64,000 nt of DNA from JANQIO01 sp043585095 (GCA_043585095.1 CP121321.1:2232001-2296000), one strand, 5' to 3'; counted from the first letter of the stretch, positions 17,106-26,147 are shown. Notes: generated by a model from the letters alone, not told the origin. Translations and numbers: made by a program.

Positions 17106-17227
17106 GATTGCATCCCGTCAAGCTTAGGGCGGCGACCGACCCGGCTCCCGCGACTTTTTAATAGCTAAAAGTACGACTTGGATGGGTCACCTTGAAAGGC
17201 GCGCAATTATGCTTCAAGCGCGGGGAA

Positions 17228-17258
17228 ATGACCAGAAGCGACGGCGCTGCGGTACAAT
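17228..17258 (+). promoter_or_regulatory. Possible sigma70-type promoter upstream of lptF
   Basis: A TACAAT hexamer at 17253-17258 resembles a -10 box. ATGACC at 17228-17233 matches four of six -35 positions at a long 19-base spacing. It lies about 30 bases ahead of the TTG start of lptF in the 182-base divergent gap. Weak, sequence-only call. Confidence 0.3.
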
Positions 17259-17287
17259 GCGAGCGGGCATCAAAAAAGACTTAATCC

Positions 17288-18373
17288 TTGATCATCGATC
17301 GCTACATCAGCCGGGAAATACTCAGGCCCTTCATATCTGGCCTCAGCCTACTGGTACTCGTATTTATCGGCTACTCTGCAGCGCTGCAGCTCAACCTGGC
17401 GGCACAGGGCAAGCTGGATATGCTCACGGCGTTTCAGCTGGTCGGCCTTAACACGGTAGTGACGCTTGAGGTTCTGTTGCCATCGGCTTTGTTTTTTTCG
17501 GTGCTGGCTGCGGTCGGTCGTCTCTACCGCGACGCAGAAATGAACGCGCTATACGCAGCGGGCATCAGTCGACTGCGCATACTCGAAGCCGTGTTCAAAC
17601 TCACTCTGGTCATCGCGGTTATTACCGGCATCATTTCCACATTGGGCCGACCCTGGGCCTATCGCGAAAGTTATCGGCTGGAAGCTGAAGCCGCAGCCCG
17701 CTTCGATCTAAAGCGCATGGCATCGGGAGAATTCATCGTCATGGAGGGCAGCGATTACACCTTCATTGCGCGGGATTTGGACCTTGAAAAAGGCCTGCAT
17801 AAAGATGTTTTTCTGTACAAGAACCACGTCAAAAACGCGCGCACAGAAGTCATCGTCGCTAAAACCGCAGCACTACCGACCTTGAACCCAACCAATGCGC
17901 TCACCGCAGAATTCCACGACGGCCACAACTATCTGCTGGACAAGAAAAAACGCCAGGACATCACTCTTGACTTCAAACGCATGGTCGTAAAACTTCAAAA
18001 TGACGAGGCGCAGGCGCGCTATCGACGCAAGGCCGCAACCACCCTGAGACTTGCAGAATCAACCGATGCCAAAGATATCGCAGAGTATCAGTGGCGCATT
18101 ACCACCCCCATCGCCACGCTGTTATTAGCGCTGGTGGCCGTTCCCCTGGGACGCACTGCGCCGAGGGAATCGCGCTTTCGCAGCTTTTTTGTCGCCATCG
18201 GAATCTATATTGGATTGCTTAGCGTCACCGCTGTGTTAAGGACCGGGATTGAGCAGGGTTCAGTACCACAGTTTCCAGGAATGTGGTCAGCCCATGCGGT
18301 CACCGCAGTGCTGCTGTTGGTACTGATGAACCCACCACGCCTGCGACGCCGCTCGGCCAGGGCAAAACCATGA
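17288..18373 (+). CDS. lptF: LptF, LPS export ABC transporter permease
   Basis: 361-aa YjgP/YjgQ-type permease. Three N-terminal membrane segments (LRPFISGLSLLVLVFIGYS, a second near VVTLEVLLPSALFFSVLAAVG, a third near LTLVIAVITGIIST), a periplasmic beta-jellyroll domain, then three C-terminal segments. This is the LptF/LptG layout. LptF with LptG and two LptB subunits extracts LPS from the inner membrane and passes it to LptC/LptA. Start appears to be TTG at 17288-17290, giving MIIDRYISREILRPF, typical of LptF. The next gene, lptG, overlaps by ATGA. The usual neighbour pepA is absent; here the pair is followed by an ABC exporter and sphingolipid genes, so a dedicated lipid-export role is possible. 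Confidence 0.9.
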   Translation: MIIDRYISREILRPFISGLSLLVLVFIGYSAALQLNLAAQGKLDMLTAFQLVGLNTVVTLEVLLPSALFFSVLAAVGRLYRDAEMNALYAAGISRLRILEAVFKLTLVIAVITGIISTLGRPWAYRESYRLEAEAAARFDLKRMASGEFIVMEGSDYTFIARDLDLEKGLHKDVFLYKNHVKNARTEVIVAKTAALPTLNPTNALTAEFHDGHNYLLDKKKRQDITLDFKRMVVKLQNDEAQARYRRKAATTLRLAESTDAKDIAEYQWRITTPIATLLLALVAVPLGRTAPRESRFRSFFVAIGIYIGLLSVTAVLRTGIEQGSVPQFPGMWSAHAVTAVLLLVLMNPPRLRRRSARAKP

Positions 18374-19440
18374 TATTGCGCCGCTACGTTGCCACGAATC
18401 TTGCCCTCGGCTGGCTGACGGTGCTATTGGTTGTCGGTGCGGTGTTCGGCCTGATCGCATTTATTACTGAGCTGGAGCGCACCCGCTTCGACTACGACGC
18501 TCTCGCCGTTGCCCATTACACGCTGTTAACGCTGCCTCAGCAGTTGGTCGCCCTGGCCCCGGTCATTGTGCTGCTGGGCAGCATACTGGCCCTGGCGAAC
18601 CTGGATAGATTTAACGAGCTCACCATCATCTGCTGCGCAGGCGTCTCGCGGCGCAGCCTTTTGCTTGCGATCGCACTCCCTACCCTGTTGGTCATGCTGC
18701 TGCTGTGGGCGAGTCTCGAGTACGTCACGCCACGTCTGCATCAGTACGCGGAACAGCATCGCCACAGCCTGCGTTTCCGCGGTGATATTCGCCTGCCCGA
18801 CGGCGGCGTGTGGTCTCGCAGCGGGCGACGTTACATTCACCTGGGGAGCATGACGCGGGGGGGCGTGCCAGGGGCCATCGAAATTTTTGATTTCCACGAG
18901 GACGGCCGGCTGCTGAGATCACTGCGCGCAAACCGTGCTGAAGTTCTCTCAGGCCGGCGCTGGGTGCTCAAAAATGTCAGGGAGAAGGCTCTCGAAGAGG
19001 GAGTCTTCGTTAGCCGTTCCCTACCCGAGTTAGAGGTTGAGCGCATGTGGTCTGCCTCCGAGCTTCCCTCGCTCAGCCTGACACCCGACAGCATGACGCT
19101 TTCAGTGTTATGGCAGTACAGCCATTATCTTCACGACAATGGTCAGCCCTGGTCCTATTATCTGGGCGCCTTTTGGCAAAAGTTGCTGCTTCCGCTGACG
19201 ACCGGCGCGATGGTGCTGCTCGCAACTCCAATCAGCGCGAGCCTGGGCTCGCGCCGAAACCAGAACTTTGGAGCCAACATGGGCATTGGCGCGCTGGTGG
19301 GCATACTGTTTTACCTCGGTGCACAAATCATCTACGCGCTGGGTCAGCTACTGGCTATCAACGTGGCGGTAGTCGCTCTGATACCCACAATCATTGTCGC
19401 TTCCGTTGCAGCGTTTCTGCTGCGCCGCATGCGCTGGTAG
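18370..19440 (+). CDS. lptG: LptG, LPS export ABC transporter permease
   Basis: 356-aa partner of LptF with the same layout: N-terminal MILRRYVATNLALGWL then hydrophobic segments, a central periplasmic jellyroll (residues about 110-260), and C-terminal membrane segments (LLLPLTTGAMVLLATPIS, MGIGALVGILFYLGAQIIYALGQLL, VALIPTIIVASVAAFLLRR). ATG 18370 overlaps the lptF stop as ATGA; an upstream in-frame extension to 18283 has no LptG-like sequence and is rejected. Together the two form the LptF-LptG heterodimer. LptB, encoded at 44.8 kb in this window, would power it. No lptC is seen beside lptA, which makes the composition of the bridge in this organism uncertain. Confidence 0.92.
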   Translation: MILRRYVATNLALGWLTVLLVVGAVFGLIAFITELERTRFDYDALAVAHYTLLTLPQQLVALAPVIVLLGSILALANLDRFNELTIICCAGVSRRSLLLAIALPTLLVMLLLWASLEYVTPRLHQYAEQHRHSLRFRGDIRLPDGGVWSRSGRRYIHLGSMTRGGVPGAIEIFDFHEDGRLLRSLRANRAEVLSGRRWVLKNVREKALEEGVFVSRSLPELEVERMWSASELPSLSLTPDSMTLSVLWQYSHYLHDNGQPWSYYLGAFWQKLLLPLTTGAMVLLATPISASLGSRRNQNFGANMGIGALVGILFYLGAQIIYALGQLLAINVAVVALIPTIIVASVAAFLLRRMRW

Positions 19441-19520
19441 CTGCAGCGAGTGCCGATTGTGATAGTGCAACTCGGGCGGCATAATGCGCCGCAGTTACCC
19501 GCCGGACGGACTCTCCTGCC

Positions 19521-21257
19521 ATGAAACTAATGCTGAGCTTTTTCAGAGCGTATCGACTGCATACGTTACTGATGCTGCTGGCACTATTGCTGTCTGGTCT
19601 GGCCGAGGGGGTCGGCCTTTCGGCTTTGCTGCCGCTGCTCAATATCGCGGTAGGGGGCGACGGCGACTCCCCTCTGGGCGGCGGTGAAGCACAAACCGCC
19701 TTTGAAGGCGCCGTTCTCAGCGTGCTGGACTCCCTTGGCATCGCGATCACACTGGGCAATATGCTGCTAATCATTGTCGCTGGCGTGTTGCTCAAGAGTG
19801 TGTTTCTGCTAATCGCTCAACGCCAGGTGGGTTATACCGCAGCGCAGGTTGGCACCGACCTACGGCTGGAAATGCTGCGCGCCGTGTTACGCAGCAAGTG
19901 GGAATATTTTCTTCACCAGCCAGTTGGCAAATTGACTAACTCGCTGGCTACCGAAGCCCAGCGCTCGTCGGCCTCTTTTGTCCACGGCGCGACCGCCATT
20001 ACTTTTTTGATTCAGGCAATCATCTACGGTGGCGTAGCGTTTGCGCTGTCATGGCGTGCTTCGTTGGTTGCCATAGGCGCCGGCGTCTTCGTTATAGGCC
20101 TGTCCCACTTTTTGGTTCGCATTACGCGCAAAGCCGGTCGTAAGCAGACCAATTTAATGACCTCGCTGATAGCTAATCTCACCGACACCCTGCAATCGGT
20201 CAAGCCATTAAAAGCCATGGCCAGAGAGCATCTGGCCGATACCGTGCTCGCCAGAGAGACCCGCAAACTCAATAAAGCGCTGCGGGTGCAGGTACTGAGC
20301 GCTGCGGTACTGGACTCCGCTCAGGAACTCATGTTTGCGAGCTTCATCTGTCTTGGCATTTATGTCGCGCTGGAAACCTACTCGATGGAGCTCACCACGG
20401 TCATGGTGCTGGTCGTCGCGCTGGGGCGCGCCTTCAGCTTCCTGGGCAAAGTTCAAAAGCAGTATCAAAAGCTGGTTCAAGGTGAGAGCGCTTACTGGGC
20501 AATGAAGTCAGGAATCACTGCCGCCCACGAAGCTGAAGAATCACTGCACGGAGGTGCCGCCCCGCGTTTCGAGAAAAACATCCGCTTTGAAGCGGTGCAG
20601 TTTGCCTATGAGCGCAAGACGGTGTTCGACGGTTTAACGCTGGATATACCGGCAGGCTCGCTGACCACCTTGATTGGGCCGTCAGGTGCGGGCAAGACCA
20701 CCATCATTGATCTAACCATCGGACTGCTGCGCCCCGACCGTGGCGCCGTGACGGTAGACGGACAGAGCCTGGAAGCGATGGATATCCGTGCCTGGCGAGA
20801 CATGATTGGCTACGTGCCGCAGGATACGGTTTTACTGCACGATAGCGTGCTGCATAACGTGACTCTGGGCGACACTTCGCTATCGGCAGATGCCGCCAGG
20901 GAGGCCCTGCGCGCGGCTGGCGCCTGGGATTTTGTATCAGCTCTTCCGGAGGCAATGGACACAGTGGTCGGTGAACGCGGGGGCAAACTATCCGGCGGCC
21001 AACGGCAGCGGATCGTGATTGCGCGAGCTCTCGTCAACCAGCCGCGACTACTGATTTTAGATGAGGCCACCAGTGCGCTGGATCCCGAAAGCGAAGCCGC
21101 GGTTCGTCAAACAATGGAAAACCTGAAAGGCAAACTCACCATCCTGGCGATATCGCATAATCGCGCTATGGTGGCTGCTGCGGATCGCGTGTATCAACTC
21201 GGCAATGGAACCGCCGAGCTAGTCGACAGTGGTCGGCAAGTCGGGCTCAGCAAGTAA
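19521..21257 (+). CDS. MsbA-type lipid ABC exporter (fused TM and ATPase domains)
   Basis: 578-aa half-size ABC exporter. Residues 1 to about 320 hold six membrane segments with ERxxxYF-type coupling (LRSKWEYFLHQPVGKLTNSLA). The ATPase follows: Walker A GPSGAGKTT at 386-394, Q-loop GYVPQDT, signature LSGGQRQRIVIARAL, Walker B LLILDEATSALDP and H-loop AISHNRAM. The family includes MsbA and other lipid or lipid-oligosaccharide flippases. It starts 80 bases after lptG and ends tail-to-tail with ELM1 C, overlapping by 39 bases. It is less similar to canonical MsbA by eye than to general exporter members, so a sphingolipid or glycolipid flippase is plausible (inference). Confidence 0.88.
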   Translation: MKLMLSFFRAYRLHTLLMLLALLLSGLAEGVGLSALLPLLNIAVGGDGDSPLGGGEAQTAFEGAVLSVLDSLGIAITLGNMLLIIVAGVLLKSVFLLIAQRQVGYTAAQVGTDLRLEMLRAVLRSKWEYFLHQPVGKLTNSLATEAQRSSASFVHGATAITFLIQAIIYGGVAFALSWRASLVAIGAGVFVIGLSHFLVRITRKAGRKQTNLMTSLIANLTDTLQSVKPLKAMAREHLADTVLARETRKLNKALRVQVLSAAVLDSAQELMFASFICLGIYVALETYSMELTTVMVLVVALGRAFSFLGKVQKQYQKLVQGESAYWAMKSGITAAHEAEESLHGGAAPRFEKNIRFEAVQFAYERKTVFDGLTLDIPAGSLTTLIGPSGAGKTTIIDLTIGLLRPDRGAVTVDGQSLEAMDIRAWRDMIGYVPQDTVLLHDSVLHNVTLGDTSLSADAAREALRAAGAWDFVSALPEAMDTVVGERGGKLSGGQRQRIVIARALVNQPRLLILDEATSALDPESEAAVRQTMENLKGKLTILAISHNRAMVAAADRVYQLGNGTAELVDSGRQVGLSK

Positions 21258-22370
21258 GGCCACGATCGCGTTTGCGGCACGCTGCATATCCTCCGACCCA
21301 GGCTCCTGAACGGCGACCCCGCCGGCCCTCTCGCGGCCGCCCGCCACGGCGCTATTCGCGTCTACATCGCTCTTTAGAATGAATCTTTCTGCAACCGCGT
21401 CCGTTAACCAGCGGGCTCTGCCAGTTTGCTCTAACTGCTGATGCACCAGAGTGATATCCCGACTCAGCCGCTGCCAGCCGAAACGCATTAACGCCCCATA
21501 CAGGCTAGCGCCAAGCCGAAAGTCACGCTCGCCGGTAAAGCCGTCGCGCATACCGCCAATATCGAACATATAGACTGGCTTAGCCGTTGCGCAGGCTTCC
21601 GACAGCATGGCAATACTATCAGCCGTCACCACCACCGCATCGGCAAGAGCCAACATGCCCAGATAGGGGTTATCCCCGTCATTAGCCCGCCATCGGTACA
21701 GGAGATGCGGCACAGAGAGTGCAGTTTCCAACGTATCCAAAGCCGCTACCGATGTGCGCGAACTGCTGCTAATCAGCAGCGAAGCCCCCGCGGCCTGTGC
21801 CAACGTGTTGAGCTCGCCTGCAAGTCGAATGGCTGCATTGGGACCCAGCGTATAGGGCCCGCTATTGCCGCCGAGATTCACCGCAATATACGGACCCGGG
21901 AGGTGGGCAAACCGCTCGCGCCAGTGGCTCGCTGCCGACCTCAATCGCTCTGCTGTCAGCGAGTGCAAGGTCAGCGCATTATTAAGTACGGTCGGGTATT
22001 CCGGCACGCGGTATTGGGGTGTGGTGACCACCAGGTCAAATTGATCGAGGGGCCCCCAGGGACGCCCCACATGCACGTAGCGCGTGCGGCCACCGGATTG
22101 CTGTCGCAGCCACCGACATACGGGCTCGTTACGCACGCCGCAGCTGATAACGATATCCGGCCAGGGCGGCTTTAGCTGAGATCTCGATGAGGGCACAACG
22201 CCCGCAAGACTGCAGGTCCCGATAACATGCGGCCAGACGCCCCAAGTGCGGTAGTCCATGGTCATCGTCTCGAGTGTCCAGCCCGGTCGCTGGACCAGGT
22301 ATTCCGCCAGCGCGCGTACCTGACCCCGCTCACCGGCACGGTAAGCGTCTATTAACCAAATGGCTGGCAT
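21219..22370 (-). CDS. ELM1/GtrOC1-like putative glycosyltransferase (paralogue C)
   Basis: 383-aa third ELM1/GtrOC1 copy. Features in order: IDAYRAGERGQVRAL at the N-terminus, ISCGVRNEPVCRWLRQQSGG, HVGRPWGPL, DLVVTTPQY, NLGGNSGPYTLG, DNPYLGMLALADAVVVTADSIAML and AKPVYMF. ATG 22368-22370 is chosen; a longer start at 22431-22433 adds a 21-residue tail without family sequence. It is divergent from the acyl carrier protein gene with 70 bases between, and its last 39 bases overlap the ABC exporter gene. Position at the head of the sphingolipid cluster makes this copy the best candidate for glycosylating the sphingolipid (inference). Confidence 0.8.
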   Translation of the reverse strand: MPAIWLIDAYRAGERGQVRALAEYLVQRPGWTLETMTMDYRTWGVWPHVIGTCSLAGVVPSSRSQLKPPWPDIVISCGVRNEPVCRWLRQQSGGRTRYVHVGRPWGPLDQFDLVVTTPQYRVPEYPTVLNNALTLHSLTAERLRSAASHWRERFAHLPGPYIAVNLGGNSGPYTLGPNAAIRLAGELNTLAQAAGASLLISSSSRTSVAALDTLETALSVPHLLYRWRANDGDNPYLGMLALADAVVVTADSIAMLSEACATAKPVYMFDIGGMRDGFTGERDFRLGASLYGALMRFGWQRLSRDITLVHQQLEQTGRARWLTDAVAERFILKSDVDANSAVAGGRERAGGVAVQEPGSEDMQRAANAIVALLAEPDLPTTVD

Positions 22371-22440
22371 TGGCGGGGTTCCGTGGGTATAGTTCCGGCT
22401 TTGAAATCTAGCGACTTGCCGGGAGTGGCGCAAGGGGACA

Positions 22441-22683
22441 ATGGCCGACTATCAGGAATATCTCGACTTCATGTACAACGCCCTGGGCGACCTGAACAAG
22501 AAGCATATCGAGCTGACAGAGACCACCGATTTGGTGGCTGATATCGGTCTCAGCTCGCTGGAGGTAATGGAGTTTATCGAGAAGATCGAAGACCATTTCG
22601 ATATTTCGATACCGCTGAACATCCTGCCCGATGTCAACACTGTGGGCGAGCTGGCTCGCAAAGTTCAAGGCTTGGAACCCTAA
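22441..22683 (+). CDS. Acyl carrier protein of the sphingolipid cluster
   Basis: 80-aa acidic four-helix carrier. The phosphopantetheine site is Ser39 in DIGLSSLEVMEF, where the usual DSL is SSL. An AAGGGG ribosome-binding site lies a few bases ahead of the ATG. The gene directly precedes the serine palmitoyltransferase gene by 33 bases, the same pairing that is known for sphingolipid-producing bacteria such as Caulobacter and Sphingomonas, where a dedicated ACP supplies the acyl group for condensation with serine. The Sfp-type transferase at the left edge could prime it and the AMP ligase at 28.6 kb could load it (inference). Confidence 0.9.
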   Translation: MADYQEYLDFMYNALGDLNKKHIELTETTDLVADIGLSSLEVMEFIEKIEDHFDISIPLNILPDVNTVGELARKVQGLEP

Positions 22684-22716
22684 GCGGCGCTCCGACAACA
22701 CGGAGCTTATAAGTAC

Positions 22717-23919
22717 ATGCTGTTTGACAAGTTCAAAACCATGGCCGACTTCCGCACGGAGTTGGCTGACCGAAACGTAACGCCATTCGGCGCCGTCACC
22801 GAAGAGCTACTTTCAGCCACCGAAGGCATCGTTGAAGGCCAGCGCGTCATCCTTGCCGGCACCAATAACTATCTGGGCCTGTCATTCGATCCTCGATGCA
22901 TTGAAGCGGCCAGAGCCGCAACAGCAAAATGGGGCACCGGAACCACGGGGTCGCGGATGGCCAACGGGTCGTTTACAGAGCACGTCGAGCTCGAGAAAGA
23001 GATGGCGGCCTTCTACGGCGTTGACCATGCCATCTGTTTTTCCACCGGGTACTCAGCCACCATGGGAATGACCGCAACGCTTGCGGGACCGGGTGACGTC
23101 ATCCTGTTAGATGCCGACAGTCACTCCAGTATTTACTCAGGCGTTAAGCTATCCGGCGCTGAAGTGATTCGTTTCAAACACAGCGACCCCGAAGACCTTG
23201 CCAAGCGGCTTAGGCGATTGGGCGACAGGGCCCAGCAGACCCTAATCGTCGCCGAGGGCATCTACAGCATGCTGGGAGACGTGGCGCCGCTGCAAGAGAT
23301 CGCGGCCGTAAAGCGCGAATACGGCGGCTACCTGATGATCGACGAGGCGCACTCCATGGGCGCTATGGGCCAAAGCGGGCGTGGTGCGGCACAGGCCGCC
23401 GGCATAGAAAAAGACGTTGATTTTTTTGTTGGCACTTTTAGCAAGAGCCTGGGCGCGATCGGTGGCTTTTGTACCAGCCAACATGCCGAGCTCGAAACCA
23501 TCCGCTACTGCGTCCGAGCCTATATTTTCACAGCGTCATCTTCTCCTGGCGTGGTCGCGTCCACCCGCGAGGCGCTGCGCATTATTCAGGCTGAGCCCGA
23601 GCGTCAGCAAACGCTTTGGGATAACGCAAACCGTTTGTACAACGGACTTCGCGCGCTGGGATTACCCGTGGGCCCTGCTGCCAGCCCGGTTGTTGCGGTA
23701 GAACTGGAGGACCGCAGCCAGGCTATTGACTGTTGGAAGGCACTATTTGAGAACGGCATATACTGCAACCTGGTAGTACCACCCGCGTCACCGTCAACGA
23801 ACTTCCTGTTGCGCAACAGCGTCAGCGCCGCGCATTCCAGCGAGCAGATAGACACCATCATCGCGGGCTATGCTGCCTTGCGTGATGCTGGGCTTTTAGA
23901 CACCGATCAGGCCGCCTGA
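22717..23919 (+). CDS. spt: Serine palmitoyltransferase (alpha-oxoamine synthase)
   Basis: 400-aa PLP enzyme that would condense L-serine with an acyl thioester to 3-ketosphinganine, the first committed step of sphingolipid synthesis. The PLP lysine is K243 in GTFSKSLGAIGG; other marks are NNYLGLSFDPR, GTGTTGSRMANGS, DADSHSSIYSG and DEAHSMGAMGQSGRG. These are shared with KBL, BioF and ALAS, so the family alone does not fix the substrate. The flanking ACP, ceramide synthase candidate, acyl-AMP ligase and CerR-like reductase argue strongly for serine palmitoyltransferase. The stop overlaps murA as TGATG, so murA is translationally coupled to it. Confidence 0.9.
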   Translation: MLFDKFKTMADFRTELADRNVTPFGAVTEELLSATEGIVEGQRVILAGTNNYLGLSFDPRCIEAARAATAKWGTGTTGSRMANGSFTEHVELEKEMAAFYGVDHAICFSTGYSATMGMTATLAGPGDVILLDADSHSSIYSGVKLSGAEVIRFKHSDPEDLAKRLRRLGDRAQQTLIVAEGIYSMLGDVAPLQEIAAVKREYGGYLMIDEAHSMGAMGQSGRGAAQAAGIEKDVDFFVGTFSKSLGAIGGFCTSQHAELETIRYCVRAYIFTASSSPGVVASTREALRIIQAEPERQQTLWDNANRLYNGLRALGLPVGPAASPVVAVELEDRSQAIDCWKALFENGIYCNLVVPPASPSTNFLLRNSVSAAHSSEQIDTIIAGYAALRDAGLLDTDQAA

Positions 23920-25175
23920 TGGGATCAATTTCCGTTACCGGCAATGGCCCCCTCTACGGGGAAGTCCATATAGCCGGTGCCAAGAACGCCGCGCTGCCCG
24001 TTATTGCAGCGGGCCTGCTCAGCGCCGAGCCCTTAGAGCTTGGCAATATCCCCGCCGTAAAAGATATCGACACCGCGCTGGAGCTACTGCGACTCATCGG
24101 CTGTACGATTGAGCGAGACGGCGCTCACATCAGCATTGATTCAAGCAATGTGCATTCGGTGCGCGCACCCTATGAGTTAGTGAAAACCATGCGCGGGGCA
24201 ATACTGCTACTAGGTCCGCTGGTAGCACGCTTTGGAGAGGCCGACGTGTCGCTGCCAGGTGGCTGCGCAATTGGATCTCGCCCGGTGAACGAACATATAG
24301 CGGGCCTTGAGGCGATGGGCGCCGACATCCATATTGAAGCCGGCTATATCAAGGCACGCTGCGCGCGACTTAAAGGCGCTCATTTTGCTTTCGATATACC
24401 CTCCGTTACGGCGACTGAAAACCTGATGATGGCCGCCAGTCTGGCGGACGGTACCACCGTGCTGGAAAACGCGGCGTTGGAACCCGAGGTCGAAGATCTG
24501 GGCCGATTACTCAATGCCATGGGCGCCAGGATAAGCGGCGCGGGTACTGGGACGATCACCATAGAGGGCGTGGAGCAGCTTCATGCCGCGCGCCACCAGG
24601 TTCCGCCTGATCGCATTGAGACAGGAACATTTCTAGTCGCGGCGGCCGCGACCCGGGGCAATGTGACGGTGCGCGATACACGGCCTGACTTTTTGCAGCT
24701 GGTACTCACCAAGCTGGAAGCTGCAGGCAGCGTGATCGAGACGGGCGAGGATTGGATACGTCTCGATAGCCGCGGCCAACGACCCGAAGCGGTTCACGTT
24801 AGCACTGCCCCCTACCCCGCCTTTCCCACTGATATGCAGGCGCAGTTCATGGCGCTGAATGCGGTTGCCGAAGGGTCGGCAACGGTGATTGAGAATATCT
24901 TTGAAAACCGTTTTATGCATGTTCCTGAATTGCAGCGTATGGGCGCAGACATCGAGTTACAGGGGCATACCGCAATCGTTACAGGCCGCGAGCGCCTGCA
25001 GGGGGCGCCGGTGATGGCAACCGATTTGCGGGCATCTGCCTGTCTGCTTATTGCAGCCCTCTCTGCAGATGACGAGACCACAATTGACCGCGTTTATCAC
25101 CTCGACCGAGGCTACGCGAATATCGTCGAGAAGCTCGCTGAGTTGGGCGCCATCATTCACCGCAACAGCGACTGA
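23919..25175 (+). CDS. murA: UDP-N-acetylglucosamine 1-carboxyvinyltransferase MurA
   Basis: 418-aa, the full length of MurA, which transfers enolpyruvate from PEP to UDP-GlcNAc in peptidoglycan synthesis. Catalytic features are intact: AGAKNAALP at 19-27 (Lys22, Asn23), the PEP-loop cysteine Cys116 in SLPGGCAIGSRPV, and AAYPAFPTDMQAQ-like sequence (TAPYPAFPTDMQAQF) with the catalytic Asp. Nothing suggests a degenerate or EPSP-synthase-like protein. In most gammaproteobacteria murA lies between ibaG and hisG; in this window that junction (39842-39860) is only 19 bases. Here it overlaps the spt stop (TGATG) and is followed by the phosphoesterase, so it is carried in the sphingolipid operon. 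It may be the only murA or a second copy with a dedicated role. Confidence 0.93.
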   Translation: MGSISVTGNGPLYGEVHIAGAKNAALPVIAAGLLSAEPLELGNIPAVKDIDTALELLRLIGCTIERDGAHISIDSSNVHSVRAPYELVKTMRGAILLLGPLVARFGEADVSLPGGCAIGSRPVNEHIAGLEAMGADIHIEAGYIKARCARLKGAHFAFDIPSVTATENLMMAASLADGTTVLENAALEPEVEDLGRLLNAMGARISGAGTGTITIEGVEQLHAARHQVPPDRIETGTFLVAAAATRGNVTVRDTRPDFLQLVLTKLEAAGSVIETGEDWIRLDSRGQRPEAVHVSTAPYPAFPTDMQAQFMALNAVAEGSATVIENIFENRFMHVPELQRMGADIELQGHTAIVTGRERLQGAPVMATDLRASACLLIAALSADDETTIDRVYHLDRGYANIVEKLAELGAIIHRNSD

Positions 25176-25184
25176 TCCGCCCTT

Positions 25185-26144
25185 ATGGCACAGTCTTTTG
25201 CGCATCTATCGGACCCACACCTATCAACACTGGAGTCTGTGCGCCGCAGTGACCTGCTCAGCAAACGATTTTTGAGCTATCTATCCTGGCGTCGTAAACG
25301 GCGCTTTGAGCACAGGCCTGAGGTGCTGAATGCCTTGGTCAGCGACCTGAAGCAGCAGTCCTGCAGCCAGGTTGTGATCAGCGGCGACCTCACTCATGCC
25401 GGCCTGCCCGACGAATTCGTACAAGTACGGAGATGGCTGGAACAACTCGGCACGGGCGACGATGTCGCCATTATTCCCGGCAATCATGACAGCCTGGTCG
25501 CCACGCCCTGGGAGGACACTTACCAGTACTGGGCACCTTACTTCAGCTCAGACCCATGCAATGAATCGGAGACCGATCAAAGCAAGATGTCACAGCACAG
25601 CTGGCCGAGCCTGAGACGTCGTGGTGATATCGTTTTTATTGGGCTTTCCAGTGCCCTGCCAACGCCGCCTCTGATGGCGACTGGCCACGTCGATTCTGGC
25701 CAGCTGGATAGTCTCGCCGAACACTTGCAAACCTTCCGCGATGCCTTCCGCGTGGTCTACGTACACCATTCACCCATCGTCGGGGCAGAAAAATGGCGAA
25801 AGCGTCTGCGCAATGCGACTGCTCTGGCGGCTGTGATTGCTGAACACGGCGCGGAACTCGTCTTGCACGGCCACGGCCATCGGCAACGCTGGCACAGTCT
25901 CGCCAGCCAACACGGCGAGGTGCCGGTGCTAGCGGTGCCGTCAGCCTCGGCACAAGGGCGCTACGGTGCCGATCCCGCGGGCTACAACCTCTATCGGGTA
26001 GAGCGCGGCGACCAGGGATGGCTGTTAAACGTCGAGTCACGACGGCTTAACGCGGGCGGTCAGTCTTTTGGGGTTGCAGAGCAGCGGGATTTTGTTCTAA
26101 CACGAGAGAATCACTCGTCACCACAGCAAGCAGACGGCGCCTGA
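25185..26144 (+). CDS. Calcineurin-like metallophosphoesterase
   Basis: 319-aa cytoplasmic phosphoesterase. All metal-binding motifs are present in order: HLSDPHL (D-x-H), SGDLTHAG (GD), PGNHDSL (GNHD), VHHSP and LHGHGHRQRW (GHxH). Substrates of the family range from nucleotides to lipid A precursors (LpxH) and phospholipids. The chosen ATG is nine bases after the murA stop, so it belongs to the acp-spt-murA operon and ends three bases short of the convergent nucleotidyltransferase. From memory, a phosphoesterase and a nucleotidyltransferase accompany spt in Caulobacter, where the set builds a ceramide-phosphoglycerate head group; similar use here is inference. Confidence 0.85.
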   Translation: MAQSFAHLSDPHLSTLESVRRSDLLSKRFLSYLSWRRKRRFEHRPEVLNALVSDLKQQSCSQVVISGDLTHAGLPDEFVQVRRWLEQLGTGDDVAIIPGNHDSLVATPWEDTYQYWAPYFSSDPCNESETDQSKMSQHSWPSLRRRGDIVFIGLSSALPTPPLMATGHVDSGQLDSLAEHLQTFRDAFRVVYVHHSPIVGAEKWRKRLRNATALAAVIAEHGAELVLHGHGHRQRWHSLASQHGEVPVLAVPSASAQGRYGADPAGYNLYRVERGDQGWLLNVESRRLNAGGQSFGVAEQRDFVLTRENHSSPQQADGA

Positions 26145-26147
26145 CCG

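Noticed and set aside
22717..23919. Glycine C-acetyltransferase or BioF instead of serine palmitoyltransferase
   Set aside because: Sequence alone fits all alpha-oxoamine synthases, but tdh or bio genes are absent while ACP, ligase, ceramide synthase candidate and CerR-like genes are adjacent.
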